DNA of 64,000 nucleotides from Symbiodinium natans (GCA_905221605.1 CAJNDS010002105.1:310001-374000); one strand, 5' to 3'; shown: positions 42,021-53,433, numbered from the stretch's first letter. A program made the numbers and translations. Notes: a model not told the origin generated them from the sequence alone.

Positions 42021-42419
42021 TGTTGAGCAAGCTTGCACGCGCGGCAGCTCCGCTTTTTCGGTCGGTCATGAACTTGACCTGCAAAAAAGCCAAGTTGCCG
42101 AGGGGCAGAGGAGGGATGAGGGAAGAGGGCGAGGCGGCGAGGCGGCGAGGGACGCGGACAACAAAGTAAGAATGATGGACATGATGACTCGCCAAGCAGC
42201 AGGATCATGGCAAACACATGTGTTGTATTGTGCTGTTCCTTGTATTTCCTCTCATGTTTTCGCCAGGAAGTTCATGAAGCCTTGCTTTCACCAATGTCAC
42301 ACTAGTGCTGGCAGTGCCGCCTTGATCATGGCAGAGGACCGGCGCCTGTTCATTGCCCTGAGCGGACTGAAAACTCGGTTCTGAAGCGCTCCACAAAGAG
42401 AAGTATCTGAGGTATCTTC

Positions 42420-43000
42420 TCACAAGGCACCGTGCAATACTGTGCAGTAGGCCGCAAGCTCTCTGCCGACCTCGGACCGCCGCTTCTTGATGTCGGCAGC
42501 CTGAGATGAAGGAACTCTGCAGAACTCTGCAGTTGGCTCTGCAGTTGGCTCTGCAGTTGGCTCTGCAGTTGGCTCTGCAGTTGGCTCTGCAGCTCCGCAG
42601 TCGCTTGCACTCTGAGTCCCTCGCATCCAATTGAAGGCCCAAGCGCTTTGAGGCTTTCAACAGCGAAAGAACCCTCGCAGTCACGAAGGATCCACAATGT
42701 CAAAGAGGAACGGACTCACGAGGCCGCCACGACACTAGCTTTGATCCGTTCGGCAAACCCAGCCCTTCCAGGGAGCCTGACACTCGAGCTCCATAAGCAA
42801 GACTCAAAAAGCCATACGCGGCTCCCAACAAGACCAACCGCTCCCATCCGCTCCCACCTGCGTGGAGTTTGATGGCGGTCAAGGCCTGCCAGCTCTGCAT
42901 TTGGCACCACTGGGCTCTCAAAGACTTGCTTCTTCTTGTGCTGCCCAGCACTTTCTGTTAGCGAGTTCTGAGCCTGGAGCCTACACTGCCTTGAGCCCCA
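42420..43000 (-). CDS. Exon candidates, one with an EPTA repeat
   Basis: Minus frame about 42630-42430 encodes GAAEPTAEPTAEPTAEPTAE, then SSQAADIKKRRSEVGRELAA. The non-repeat part is helix-like, supporting this frame over the alternative LQSQ or CRAN frames. Segment 42860-42710 (WERLVLLGAAYGFLSLAYGA) is a weak membrane-like exon candidate. Confidence 0.35.
42533..42592. repeat. Five exact 12-bp repeats TTGGCTCTGCAG
   Basis: Five perfect head-to-tail copies, preceded by shorter AACTCTGCAG copies. Inside a probable exon on the minus strand. Confidence 0.97.
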
Positions 43001-43009
43001 GCATAACAA

Positions 43010-43430
43010 CCTACAGAGTTTTCGGGCTGTAAGGTCGAAGGGTGAGGGGTGGCCCCGGGCATAACGACCTTAACCCTCTTGTTTAAGGTTTGTGTCGGTG
43101 TAGTTTAGGGCAGGCTTGTCTTTGGGCTGTGTGCGTGCAGTTTCACGGTAGGTTGTCTGTGAGGAAGACCCCAACAAGGACTTGGGACCCCATCATTTGC
43201 AAGCACCTTGCCAAGTGCTTGGTTGGGTTCAAGCTTGGGGCTTGGCTTTGTCATATAGCGGGGGGGAAGGGGGGTTGTGGCTGAGCTGATGCTTGATGCA
43301 AACGTGCCCGGCCAGCCCCCTCCCCCCCGCCCCCCGTGCTTTGCTCGGCTCACAAGTCTTGTTTGTAAAGCGAGGGGATGTGTTCATAAACAGACATATT
43401 TTGGCTGGGTCGGCTGTGAGTGCCGGCCAG
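43010..43430. other. No gene seen
   Basis: G-rich and C-rich short tracts (for example near 43260 and 43318) and no convincing exon. Confidence 0.4.
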
Positions 43431-43439
43431 AACAACATG

Positions 43440-43612
43440 GCTTGGCTCTGGCCCTGGCTTTGCCTTTGGCTTTGGCCTTGGCCTTCTCCTTCGGCTTCGG
43501 CTTGGGCTTTGCCTTTCTCCTTCGGCTTCGGCTTGGGCTTTGCCTTTGTCTTTGCCTCGGCCTTGGCCTTGGCCTTGGCCTTGGCCTTGGCCTTGGCCTT
43601 GGCCTTTGCCTT
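43440..43612. repeat. GGCTTT/GGCCTT hexanucleotide repeat
   Basis: Hexamer array, pure GCCTTG at about 43560-43605 and mixed TTCGGC/TTTGCC before it. Gives dipeptide repeats (AK, AL, FG) in all frames. Confidence 0.9.
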
Positions 43613-43719
43613 TACATTGCGGAGGAGTGGGGTGGGGGGTGGGCGAGGCGTTGCTTGCTCCCACGATCGAGCTGCGAAGAAGTGAACAGCACACAGCATG
43701 AACAAAGCTGTCTGACCAC

Positions 43720-43900
43720 TCTAGGTCCCAACGGCCCCACTTCCGCGTCGAATTTCTTGCCGAAGTCTGCCCAAGTCGCTGAGTTTCAAAGCGCTCTCGC
43801 TCATCAGCCGCGGCCGCTGGAACGCACCCTATCGGACCCTTGTCGCGTTGATCGTTGTCTGGAAGTCCCACAAGGCTGATGAGATGCTCCGGGATGGCAC
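43720..43900 (-). CDS. Ambiguous exon; both strands open
   Basis: The minus frame encodes EHLISLVGLPDNDQRDKGP and AAAADERERFETQRLGQTS, which looks coding. The overlapping plus frame at 43848-44192 is also open (SHKADEMLRDGTKERNELF, then QLVVGPFFRREEIFTGEVAT). I prefer the minus strand because of the regional gene direction, but cannot decide from sequence alone. Confidence 0.3.
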
Positions 43901-44399
43901 GAAAGAAAGAAATGAACTGTTCTGCGCAGACTCTCTCTGGGTTCTTCGATGCTTGCAAAGGTTTGGCTTGGGTCAAAGGCTGGTTCGCGGTGCAACCTGG
44001 TTCCGCACAACCCAGCTTGTGGTCGGCCCATTTTTCCGAAGAGAAGAGATATTCACCGGTGAGGTCGCCACCTACTCATCGCCGTTTGCCATGGCTTGGC
44101 TGTCACTTCTGGTGGTATGCTGGTGGCGCACTTGGTGGCGCCAGGGCCGGGGGCCCAGCTCATTCTGGGCATCAGCTACCGAAGGCCGTTGATTGACCCC
44201 CGGCCCCCACTGGCATACGTGTGCGGCATCTTTGCAGGATTTATCCGAGGGTGCTGCTGCGTCAGCACCACGGCCAGAAACAGCAAGACATGCTGAGCAA
44301 CTACTTCAAGAGCTAGGTATCGAGGGGCAACCTGCCAACACTCCATGGACGCAGCAAGATGCAACCGCACGGGCGCACCCCCAATCGGGTTTCCGGCAT

Positions 44400-45180
44400 T
44401 CCGAAAGCCTCTCACACGACAGCATGCTCAAAGCCGAGATGCTGATCCGCTTGAATCGAACTGTACTGCAAGGTGGCGAGCCGTCTGCAAGGTCTTCTGA
44501 AACTTGCTCTGCAAGCTTAATGTCGGAGGTGCACTGGACGGTCTCCTTCCAGCGCACAAAGATCCAATCACCATCAATCTTCATGAACCATAAGCCATAG
44601 CATGCGCCCGCGTTTGCTGTCCTGGCTGCCATCGGTTGTGCGCCCTGGGGGAGCTGCCACTTCAGAGGCGCTCGCAGAAAAAAATAGACACGGACAACAC
44701 AGGCCACTCCCACCTCGTCAGACATCCTCCTCGAGATCCGTCTAGAGGTGCTAGGATCTTGGTACCTGGTCTTTCGACTCCAAGCAGCATCCGGAGCATC
44801 TTCAGAAACCTCACTCAGAAGCAGCTGCTTCTTCGGTGTTCTTGACAGTGTTTGCAGTACTTGCTGGCCTGCAGCACTTCATGCAAGTCTCTCCAAGACC
44901 TGTCACAAGCAAGTAGTGATGTTGTTGCAAAAGTCACCAAGTCAAGTCTGATTTCCACGAGGCTTGGTGGTATACGCAAGTCCAGCTCACGTGCGGGACA
45001 TGCACCTCGTCTTTTTGTCCCACTCTTCGACACCAGAAGCCTCGCTTGGACACGACGTGATCAAGGCAAAAACCCTCTGGGGTCGAACCTGCCTGTATGG
45101 TCAATTGGTCGATCGAGGCCTCTTCGGAAACTCCACTCGGCTGGACCCCTGGCAGACATTGATTGAGCTGTGACAAGGAC
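44400..45180 (-). CDS. Three- or four-exon gene, unknown protein
   Basis: Minus-strand segments: 45176-45000 (QLNQCLPGVQPSGVSEEASI, DHVVSKRGFWCRRVGQKDEV), 44970-44840 (LRIPPSLVEIRLDLVTFATT, LHEVLQASKYCKHCQEHR), 44830-44715 (LLLSEVSEDAPDAAWSRKTR, SRRISRRMSDEVG) and 44630-44440 (GLWFMKIDGDWIFVRWKETV, SDIKLAEQVSEDLADGS). All convincingly protein-like. A plus-strand frame at about 44250-44400 (ETARHAEQLLQELGIEGQPA) also looks coding and conflicts only with weak minus sequence, so a small plus-strand exon cannot be excluded. Confidence 0.45.
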
Positions 45181-45199
45181 GACTAGGATTACTACACAG

Positions 45200-45680
45200 C
45201 ATCAACATACCAAGACACATGACCTTGCTTGCAAGCCCTGGATTCAATGAAGTACCTTCCCTTGTTGGCCACATATGGCCACATCCTAGCGACGGCAGCC
45301 CACTTTGTGATGGTCTCAGGGCCTGAAAATGCCCTGGTTGAGAGCTAGAAAGAAAAGTACTGGATGACGGTGAAATTGGAAACCTGCGTCCCCGGTTGAG
45401 AGCTGGCGATGAGTTGGAACTCAACTAAGGGCTGTACGACCTATGCAGCCAAAGGATTGTGCACATAAACGCGCAGAGGCACCTAGTTCCCGAGGCCCTC
45501 GGGCCTCCCACTGGGAAGCCCTGTACTTGGGCCACTGATGGAACCAGGTAGCTAGTCCATTTTCGGTGGCTTCGCACCTTTTTCCCCACCCTCGGTGTGG
45601 GGTTGTTAGATTCTAAGCTCAACTGTCCTCCGCCCGGATTTCTTCTCCTCGCCCGGTCTACTCCTCGCTCATCCCTAAAT
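45200..45680. other. No supported gene
   Basis: Only low-quality open frames. Confidence 0.35.
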
Positions 45681-45684
45681 TGCC

Positions 45685-45815
45685 CAACCCCACAATGTCC
45701 CTGGAATGCCCAACTCTACAGTGTCCTGGAGTGCCCAAGTGTCCCCGAGTGCCCAGCCCCAGAGTCTCCAGAGTGCCCAACCCCCACAGTCTCCCTGCAG
45801 TGCCCAGTTTTCCTG
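45685..45815. repeat. ~25-bp degenerate minisatellite
   Basis: Repeated GTGCCCAAC-C-CAGTGTCCTGGA-type units, five or six copies with many changes. Confidence 0.7.
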
Positions 45816-46159
45816 GAGTCAGAGTTGCCGGGGATGTTCGAAGTAAAATAATTGCTTTGGTTGCGTTCCTTGTCATGTCAGTGACTGTCTCATAGTCGCT
45901 GAACGAGACCAACATCTTTGTATGATCGTTGTTGTTGCAAACACGTTTTTCTGCTACGACCGTCGTAGGAAATCATGTTCCTGTGCAACAACATGGAGGC
46001 ATCTTGTGGGAAGAAATGTGGCAAGCAGGGTCTAATGATGCCAGACGACGGTTCTTCAGGCCCTCGAACATGTCTGCCAGGAACTGCTCGTACTAAGCCG
46101 GGGCTGCAAAGGTTCCAATGAAACAAAGAAGTTGCTGCAGATACCGTTACCTGCGTTCG

Positions 46160-46297
46160 TTGGTCTGGGCTCAGGGCTCGTTCAGGCAGTGGAACCACCA
46201 AGTTAGGATTGCGGTACATGGCCTCGAAACACATTCGAGTTGCACAGGTGTGCCAAGTGTAGATGACGAAGCCGAGATGCAGACGGCAAGAAGGCAA
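46160..46297 (-). CDS. Exon, unknown protein
   Basis: Minus frame with GFVIYTWHTCATRMCFEAMY followed by RNPNLVVPLPERALSPDQRT. Convincing composition; family unknown. Probably part of the same gene as the exons at 47.1 and 47.7 kb. Confidence 0.4.
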
Positions 46298-46299
46298 AC

Positions 46300-47050
46300 C
46301 TCTTGAAAATCCTGGAAGTGAAGTGCCTGCTGCTTTTCAGCAAGCCTCGGCATCGATGGAAGTCTGCAACAAGAGAAAGAAATTGGCGCAAACATTGAGC
46401 AGAAACTACTGGGACAGGCACGAGACATGCAGCTCCGACAAGGATGGCGACATGCCCTGCCCATGTACTCATGCCACAATGCGTGCATCACTCATGCGGC
46501 AGCCTGCCTTGATGACCGGAGGCATGGAAGCATACCGCTTCTGCTTCTGACTCCGCTGCTTTCGTCGAACCTCCCATGGCCCTTCCCCCTGCCCTTCTCG
46601 CACAGCTCCCATTCCCATGTCTTGCAAAATGCGCCAGCCTCTGCCTGCCCTCGAAAACAGAAGCTGGAATGGACTGAATGAAAGTGCCGACGGTCGATCA
46701 GCTTGCGGTACACACTCCTAGTTCGTGCGAGACCAGGAAGCACGATAAGGCACGATTAAGCACGTACAGTTGCCAAATGCCCACAAAAGGCCTCGCAGTG
46801 TCGGCCGAGAGCGACGCGCCTGGCAGGGAACAGAATCTTACAGGCCCGACACGCTCACAGAGTTTCACCCAGCTCTGTTTTGGATTGGCTCAGGCAGGAT
46901 GGCGCCTAGCAATGCAGCATCAGCAAAGAGGCCAATCAGCGAATCCTTGCTGCACCCGCCCGGCAGAGAAGCTCCCAAACAACGATGCTTGGCTTCCCTT
47001 TGGGTTACGTTACTCCCTTTTCACGTTTGAATAGAACGTGGTTTGAGCAG
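46300..47050. other. Probable intron, no firm exon
   Basis: No segment convincing enough to call. Confidence 0.3.
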
Positions 47051-47815
47051 AATTGGGTTTCGGGCCTCAAGCTCGGCCCTGGTCTTTACAACGAGCAGCT
47101 CGAATTCGGTCACAACTGTCGATATGTTGTGAGTGATTCTTTGTAATTCTGTTCTCATCTGGTCTGCGACAATCTTCACTTGTGGAAGAATCGGTTTTAG
47201 GGTCAGCTGTCACCCGTTAACGGGCCCATCGACTAAGCTTGAAATCGATTCAAAGTGCGGATGTTTCCGTGCAGCCATGATCCGGCCTTGCAAGCACCTC
47301 AAGTACAAAAAGCAGGAAAATGGCGCGGCTTCGTCGAAACAGCATTCACAACAGAGACGCTCCTGAAACCTGCTACGTGCATCCATGAGGACTTGGAACA
47401 ACAAATATCTTGCCGCAGCGCAGAACAGCAATGTATGAAGGGGCATCTTGAAGCGAAATGTTGTCACAACTCCCCGATGCTCCCACTCCGCTCCTCGCCC
47501 ATCTGCAGCCGCACCTGCACCAAATCACATGCTCGCACACCTCTGCATCGTTTTCACGCCTACGATGCTTCGGAGCAGAGTAACGGCAAGGGGCACCTCA
47601 CACCGAGCGGTCACCCCGTGTTCAGCATACCTGCGGCCAAGACGTCTGAAGCATCACTACGACCTGCCATCATCCTCAACTCAGGATCCCGCAAGGAGAA
47701 GACTTTGTTCAAGAAAGGCTCCCATTCTTCCTGTAGCTGTAGAACCTCACCATGCAACGGCATGCGACGACAAATGATCTGTCCAGTCAAGCGGCTGCCT
47801 CCTGCATGTGGGACG
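47050..47815 (-). CDS. Two helical exons, unknown protein
   Basis: Exon at about 47815-47630 encodes RLTGQIICRRMPLHGEVLQL, QEEWEPFLNKVFSLRDPEL and MMAGRSDASDVLAAGMLN. Exon at about 47215-47052 encodes QLTLKPILPQVKIVADQMRT, ELQRITHNISTVVTEFELL and VVKTRAELEARNPILL, a long amphipathic helix likely to form a coiled coil. Neither shows a catalytic motif. An intervening segment (about 47330-47240, LRCLQGRIMAARKHPHFESI) may be a third exon. Confidence 0.5.
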
Positions 47816-48031
47816 AGCTAGTAAACTGATCTCGTTCATCGCACCTTTTGACAGGAGAATGGTTTGGCAGAGGTGAAACTGCCTGCTCGACCAACTTGTC
47901 TTTCCTGGGGCATGGGGGAGACTCCTCGGGCACTCCTGCCTGGCCCTGTGCCAAAGGGCCAACGGCCAACGCTGACAGATTCAGTTGGGCACAGAACCAA
48001 AATCAATACCTTCTCACACCGACCAGGTGAA

Positions 48032-48123
48032 ACATATACATATATATATATATATTTACATATATATTTTTCTTGTTTATTTATTTATATTTATACTTAT
48101 ACTTATATTCATCTTTATCTATT
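48032..48123. repeat. (TA)n / TTTATA microsatellite
   Basis: ATATATAT run followed by TTTATTTATACTTATACTTATAT. Confidence 0.95.
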
Positions 48124-48312
48124 TGGGACCCGGTGCCATGGTAGGGCTTAGAGGTTCGGAGCCCCCCAAACCAGCGAGCACGAAAACGCTGCACTGTACT
48201 AATGCTTTAAGCCCACAAGTGTAAAAAAAAAATGCACTGTTCCAAAAAACCCTGTCTTTTCAAGCTAAAGCAAGCAAAAATGCTGTACTTTCCCAAAAAA
48301 CCCAAAACAACC

Positions 48313-48340
48313 AAAGTTTAGAGACCTTGGACGCCAAATG
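48313..48340. repeat. 28-bp direct repeat, copy 1
   Basis: Begins AAAGTTTAGAGACC and ends GCCAAATG. Identical to 48466-48493, both preceded by CCAAAAAACCCAAA-like sequence and followed by a GTCTAC/GTCTGC and GGTTTTTTGG. The wider units (about 150 bp) are related. Confidence 0.95.
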
Positions 48341-48465
48341 GCCTGGGTGTCTACCAACTTTGGTTTTTTGGCTTGGACAGTACAGCATTTTGGCACTATT
48401 TGCTTTAGAAACATTGGCTTTTTGGACAGTACATCACGTTGGAGGCCTGAGACCCAAAAAAACCC

Positions 48466-48493
48466 AAAGTTTAGAGACCTTGGACGCCAAATG
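48466..48493. repeat. 28-bp direct repeat, copy 2
   Basis: Perfect copy of 48313-48340, offset 153 bp. Confidence 0.95.
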
Positions 48494-48539
48494 ACTTGGA
48501 GGTCTGCAAAATGTGTTGTTGGGTTTTTTGGGGACAGTA

Positions 48540-49670
48540 TCCGAGAGATTTTGATAGGATTCCATACATTCAATAGAGGCTCTTATTTTCATAGGGTTCC
48601 AATAAAGTTTCATAGGGTTCCTAATGATTTTTAATGAGGCTCCTACTAATGTAATCAGATGCCTATCGTTCACATTATTATTTGTAGAAGTCCTATTGGT
48701 TTCATATTAATGGGATTCGTAGTAATGTTAATCGGGTTCTCATTCCTATTTAAAGGGATTCCAATTGGCTTAGGCTCATATTGGTATAGCGGTGCTCCTA
48801 TTAATCTTGCTGAAGGAGTTTTATTTTGTACATAGGAGTCTCATTTTCATAGGATTCCTATGAATTATCACCGGGGTCTTTTTAATTTGTTAAGGGTTCC
48901 TATTCATTGTCATGGCCTTCCTAATAGCTTTTTTCCGGCTCCGATAAATTTCGATAAGATTCCCATGCTTCCGACTATTTTCATAGGATTCCAATAAAGT
49001 TTGATCGGATTCCTAATTATTTTGATAAGGCTCCTACTCATGCAATAAGATCTCTATCAATTTTAAGAGGGCTCTTATTCATGTTACTCGGCTTCGAAAT
49101 CATTTTCACAGGGGTCTCATTCATTTGAGAGATATTCCTATTGGTTTAGGCTCATACTCATTTTGGTAGGGTTCCTATTTTTTTAGGGTTCACTTTTTTT
49201 TATAGGAGTCCTTTTGGTTCCTATTATTTTTGTAGGATTCCTCTTCAGTTTAATAGGATTCCTGATTGGTGGATTCGCATCAACTTGAATAGGATTCCTA
49301 TTTATGTTAATAGGCTTCCTATTGACTTTATACGGTTCCGATGAATTTTAACCAGGTTCCTGAGTATTTAAATGGAGGATTCCTATCTATTTCTGTGTAA
49401 AGGATTCCAATACATTTTCATAGTGTGCCTATGTATTTTAAAAAGGCTCCTACAAATCTAAGAAGGTTCCTATCATTTTTAAATAGGATTCTGTCATGTG
49501 AATAGGGTTCCTATTGAATTTAATCGTATTACGGGTTCTCATTCATTTTAGCGGATGTCCTCTTCATTTTAATAAGATTCCGATGAAAACCAGCCGAACC
49601 CTATGAACCCTATTAAATTTGATAGGAACTATTCAAATGCATAGGACTCCTATTTAAAGTCATAGCATGC
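48540..49670. repeat. AT-rich degenerate satellite (ATAGGATTCCTAT-type)
   Basis: About 1.1 kb of AT-rich DNA that breaks into diverged units of roughly 25-32 bp built around ATAGG(A/G)TTCCTATT and TTTTAATAGG. Words such as AGGATTCCTAT, GGGTTCCTAT and AGGCTCCTA recur throughout. No open frames of note. Confidence 0.8.
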
Positions 49671-49679
49671 AATCCACAA

Positions 49680-50280
49680 TCTCGAGCAAATTGTTCAGGT
49701 CGCTTCTGCTGGAGTCTTTATGGGAGGACTCCCCCCTTTTAAAGACGACTGCGCATTGCGGATCTTTTGGGGGGGGGAGAGTGTGAGTACGAAGAATAAA
49801 TCGTTGTATTTGTTCTAAAGCGTGGGCGCATGGGGGGGGTAGTATTATTTATTTGTGTATTTGTTTGTTTATATCTCTATCTTTCCATTGCGACACGAAG
49901 ATTACATGCACGGATTCTGACCGTAGGTGCACGACTGAACTTTCTGCAAGTGGCTGCCCACCACTTCTTTGAAAGACCTGTCCAGCTGACGCATGGAATC
50001 GTGCGTGCAACTTTACGATGTCTATGCACGTCTTCATTACCGGAACAGCGCCTTGCCAGAGGGACCGAAAAGGCCCCGTGCTGCCGCGCCATTTCCTCCA
50101 GTGCGAACTTGGGTTAACTTGGAGCGCTCGGGACGCTGGACTTATGGACCCCTCCCAGTCCTCTCGGTGCACGCAGACTCGGAGCAAGAATCGGACGAAT
50201 CCTGACCTTGCTCAGCAGCCAAACAAATTCGTTGCTGCACCGCTGGGCCGCTGGGCGGGAAGAAGCGTCCAGTCGAAAGT
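49680..50280. other. No firm gene; weak minus-strand exon
   Basis: The minus frame at about 50030-49870 (MKTCIDIVKLHARFHASAG, SSVVHLRSESVHVIFVSQWK) is a possible exon. GGGGGGG tracts occur at about 49769 and 49831. Confidence 0.3.
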
Positions 50281-50289
50281 CAACTCACA

Positions 50290-50740
50290 GCACATTTTTC
50301 CGCTGCTCGTAGATGGCATCAAGCTGTGAACTCAACTGGCTGTGCGGGATTTCCCGCATGCCCGTGCTTCTCCTCCTTGTAGCAGCAGCAGCACATTAGC
50401 AGCCTCCTCGTAGATCTGAAGCTCCTAGCAGCGAGCAGCCATTCAAATTGGTTTGAAACGCTGAAGTTCCGTTTCAATCTTGCAGGTGTCGTCCTTGTAC
50501 TCGGAGTAGCTCAGCTTTGCACAGCCTTGCACGAGGATCACAAGAGGATCACAAGAATCAAGGACGTGCATAGAGAACCAACATCATACAAGTTGTGGTT
50601 GTTGCTTCCAGCGCACTCTTGACATGTCTTACTGGCACATCACAGTTCAGCACAGCCATCTGTCGCGTGCCTTGGCAAGGGCAGTGAAGTCCTTGATGCA
50701 TACATCCAAAGCATTCGATGCCTCAGCCATGTACCTGAGT
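50290..50740 (-). CDS. Small helical exons with visible donors
   Basis: Minus segments: 50737-50655 (MAEASNALDVCIKDFTALAK, then ARDRWL), about 50510-50480 (YSEYKDDTC followed by GCAAG, a GC-type donor), and 50340-50292 (HSQLSSQLDAIYEQRKNV followed by CT|GTGAGT, a strong donor). They form a helical-protein exon series. No family. Confidence 0.45.
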
Positions 50741-51189
50741 CAGAAGGATGCTGTCCGATGTAACTTGCACCACTTGTTCGGTCAACCACCCATTCTGTCG
50801 CGATATGCATGCCTAGCCACTTCCTGAAGCTGTCTGGTCCACCATTGATCGCAAATATTGTGCAGTACGCCTCGTCTTGCAAAGAACACTGCTAGCGGCG
50901 AGTGGAAAGTGCGCGAAACAGCTCAAACACATGATTTTGGATCGACGCTGAGTCGGTGAGAAAGGTCTTCAGGCGTGGGGGGAGCGTCCGAAAAGAACAA
51001 ATGGCAAGGGCGCACAGGTCACGCGGGCCGCCGTGGATGACGTACTCTAGATCATCGGGTGCCCCTGCGCCGTGGCGGGCTCGACCCCCGCATCGGACAT
51101 GCTCGCCTCATAGCTTGCACCAACTGGCCAGCGACGTTGTCGACGAACGCCCGTCGCAGCAGCAACCGTTCCAAAGCGCCCCGGCGACT

Positions 51190-51330
51190 CAGTAATTCCC
51201 CGATTTAAGAAACTGGATTCAACTCGATTCAGGAACCGCGATTCAGGAAGCCGCGGTTCAGGAAACCAAACGATTCAGGAAACCCGCTTCACGTGATTTT
51301 AGGAAACGGCCCGATTCAGGAAACTAGGTG
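51190..51330. repeat. GATTCAGGAAACC degenerate repeat
   Basis: About seven units of CGATTCAGGAAAC(C) with 14-22-bp spacing (GATTTAAGAAACT, GATTCAGGAACCG, GGTTCAGGAAACC, GATTTTAGGAAAC, and so on). Confidence 0.85.
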
Positions 51331-51339
51331 AGGGTGGGG

Positions 51340-52240
51340 GGTGGGGCGGGGGAGATGATAATGTTCATGTCACAGGTGCTGTCAGAAAACTTTGCGACTC
51401 CAGAATCTGCAGCTTCCGAATCCGCTCTTTCCTGTTTTCCGGACCCATCCAGTTTCCCAAATCGGGGCTTCGACCGATTGCGCTGCTGACCGGACCAGCA
51501 TCGCAGGTCTGGCCGAGCCCTTGCTCCCACAGCGCTGTTAAGCGAGGGGAACTGCATCCAACCGTGGCTATGAGCCGGAGGACCCGGACAGTCGGCACAC
51601 CGTGATGATGCAATGTTCTCTGAATCTCGTCCCGTCTTCTGAATCACGGTTACGTCCAGTTCGGACTCACACGCCATTCATGCTGGTCCTATTGGAGGAG
51701 TTCCGGGCTACTGCGGGTTGCCAAACAATGCCATGGGGCCTTTATTGTCGCCAACAGACACAAGAGTCTTGTGTTGTCACAAGACACGCATTCGCCTTGT
51801 CAGTGGCCTGCAGGTTTTGTCACGGCCCGTGCATCTCGCCCGAGCCCGCGCATGGGTTGGACGCCAAAAAATGCCAAAAAAAAACAATTAACTGCGGTCA
51901 TGGGCACTGCGTCGGCTGGCCGGGCGTCCGCCCAATTAACACACGCCTGCCTGCACTGCTGCGGGGCCCAAGGCGCCGCTTCTCGCAGTTGCTAAGAATG
52001 GGGGCACCACGTTGAGGAAGTGTTGTGGCAGAACGCTGGCAGTGCGTCGAAGGGTCAGCGAAGCAAAGGCCGCTGAAGCTCTCGAGCCGACGTTCCCCCG
52101 CTCCACCGCTCCACCACCGGAAGCCGTCTCCTTGGGCTCCAGTCTCCGTCTCCGGTCACCCCACAACTGCCCAGGCTCATGCTGCCGGTCGAAAGGGGTA
52201 CGCGCGAAGCTGCCTGTGCAACACCCCGGGCACGTCTGCC
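51340..52240. other. No supported gene
   Basis: Open frames on both strands lack convincing composition. Confidence 0.3.
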
Positions 52241-52244
52241 AGAG

Positions 52245-52564
52245 ACACGTACGGTGAAGCCGCCAAGAACACGCACTTGCTCATCAATGAGCAGCGGGGC
52301 AGAATCAAATTTCACTTGTAAGACGGGCTTGGACTGGGCAATGCTGTAGGTGACCCACGGATTGTTATAACATGCATGTACACGTGAACACAATGTGTGC
52401 ACAAGCGCGTGCAAACTCCACGAATCGTGCCTGATAGTCCAGCTGTGAGACATGCTGCAGCACATCCTTTGCCGATCAGAAAAGTTGTTGGTTTTCGCTC
52501 TTTTGTTGTGAAGCACCTCGAGGTCTGGGAGGTTCGGCGGATCCTCTGAGTAGACCTCCATCAA
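52245..52564 (-). CDS. Exon, unknown protein
   Basis: Minus frame from an ATG near 52561 (MEVYSEDPPNLPDLEVLHNK) through RAKTNNFSDRQRMCCSMSHS, HALVHTLCSRVHACYNNPWV and VLQVKFDSAPLLIDEQVRVL, about 105 residues. Strong coding look, with several Cys and His but no clear metal-site spacing. Family unknown. Confidence 0.5.
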
Positions 52565-52779
52565 GGCATCCTGTGATCATCCCAAGAGGTCCCCCAACCG
52601 CTCCCGGCCCCACAATTCAGCAACTTAGCGATGTCCAGCATCCTTGATCTTGAAGAGCGGTGAGATGGTGCCCACGGTGCCTGCTACCCGTCGAATGTAG
52701 TCGCCATCACAATCAACACCTGAGAAGCCACGGCACCAACTGCACCAGCCACAGCTTTCCCCGCATTTTGCTTCCGCTT

Positions 52780-53158
52780 TGCAATCTAAATTGGAGGAAG
52801 CTACGTGTCCAGCACTCGTCTTCCCTCAGCCTGTCCAGGGCTCTCTTGCTGGCCACGATCTGATCCGATGCACCTCAAGATAGCACCAGGCGCTCTTTCG
52901 CACTTTGGCCTACGCTCTTCGCAGCCTTTCGCGCCATCACATGTCACATGTCGGCAGGAGCCTGAAGCAGCAGCAGGCCTCTCGGCCAAAGAAAGACCCA
53001 GGCTCAGCCCAGCCGTGAGCCTGCAGAGAAGCTTCTACATATGCATCTGACAAGGAGGGGCAGTGTATTCCGCCTCGCGACCCGTGCGGAAGTTGATACC
53101 TGACAGCCATGGCATCTGCCAAGTGGACGAGACGAGCAAGGTCAAAACGGATGCTCAA
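52780..53158 (-). CDS. Two exons, unknown protein
   Basis: Segment 53158-53010 encodes MSIRFDLARLVHLADAMAVR and GIHCPSLSDAYVEASLQAH. Segment about 52870-52790 encodes SDQIVASKRALDRLREDECW. Both on the minus strand and probably one gene with the 52.3-kb exon. Confidence 0.4.
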
Positions 53159-53433
53159 AGCCGACGGAGCTGATCGAAACGGACACCCAGGAGACTGTTC
53201 CCGCCTCCGTTGCAGCTCCAGCTGCGAATGTGCTAGACCATGAGGACAATCTGGCTAGCAGAGTTAGGAGAAGAATCGGCCTAGCCTGGCACAAGGACAG
53301 CAGTCCAAGCCTCGTGAAAGCCAGGAAAGCCAAAGCGAACGTCCAAATTAGGGAGCTCCTGAAAGAGCCTGCGATCTTGGAATGGAAGCTGCGAGTTGCC
53401 CATCTCCTACTACGTTTAAGACAAAAACTATGA
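53104..53433 (+). CDS. Plus-strand exon, basic helical protein end
   Basis: A plus-strand frame open from just after a stop at about 53103 to TGA at 53431-53433. It contains PTELIETDTQETVPASVAAP, ANVLDHEDNLASRVRRRIGL, SLVKARKAKANVQIRELLKE and ILEWKLRVAHLLLRLRQKL. The composition is clearly protein-like and the reverse strand is poorer. There is no ATG until 53230 (MLDHED), so an upstream exon or that ATG is the start. This is an exception to the minus-strand gene direction. Confidence 0.5.
   Translation, partial: QPWHLPSGRDEQGQNGCSKPTELIETDTQETVPASVAAPAANVLDHEDNLASRVRRRIGLAWHKDSSPSLVKARKAKANVQIRELLKEPAILEWKLRVAHLLLRLRQKL

Noticed and set aside
43350-43976. Lys/Ala- and Gln-rich long frame
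   Set aside because: Mostly the translated hexanucleotide repeat; only the 43.72-43.90 kb part is kept as a weak exon.
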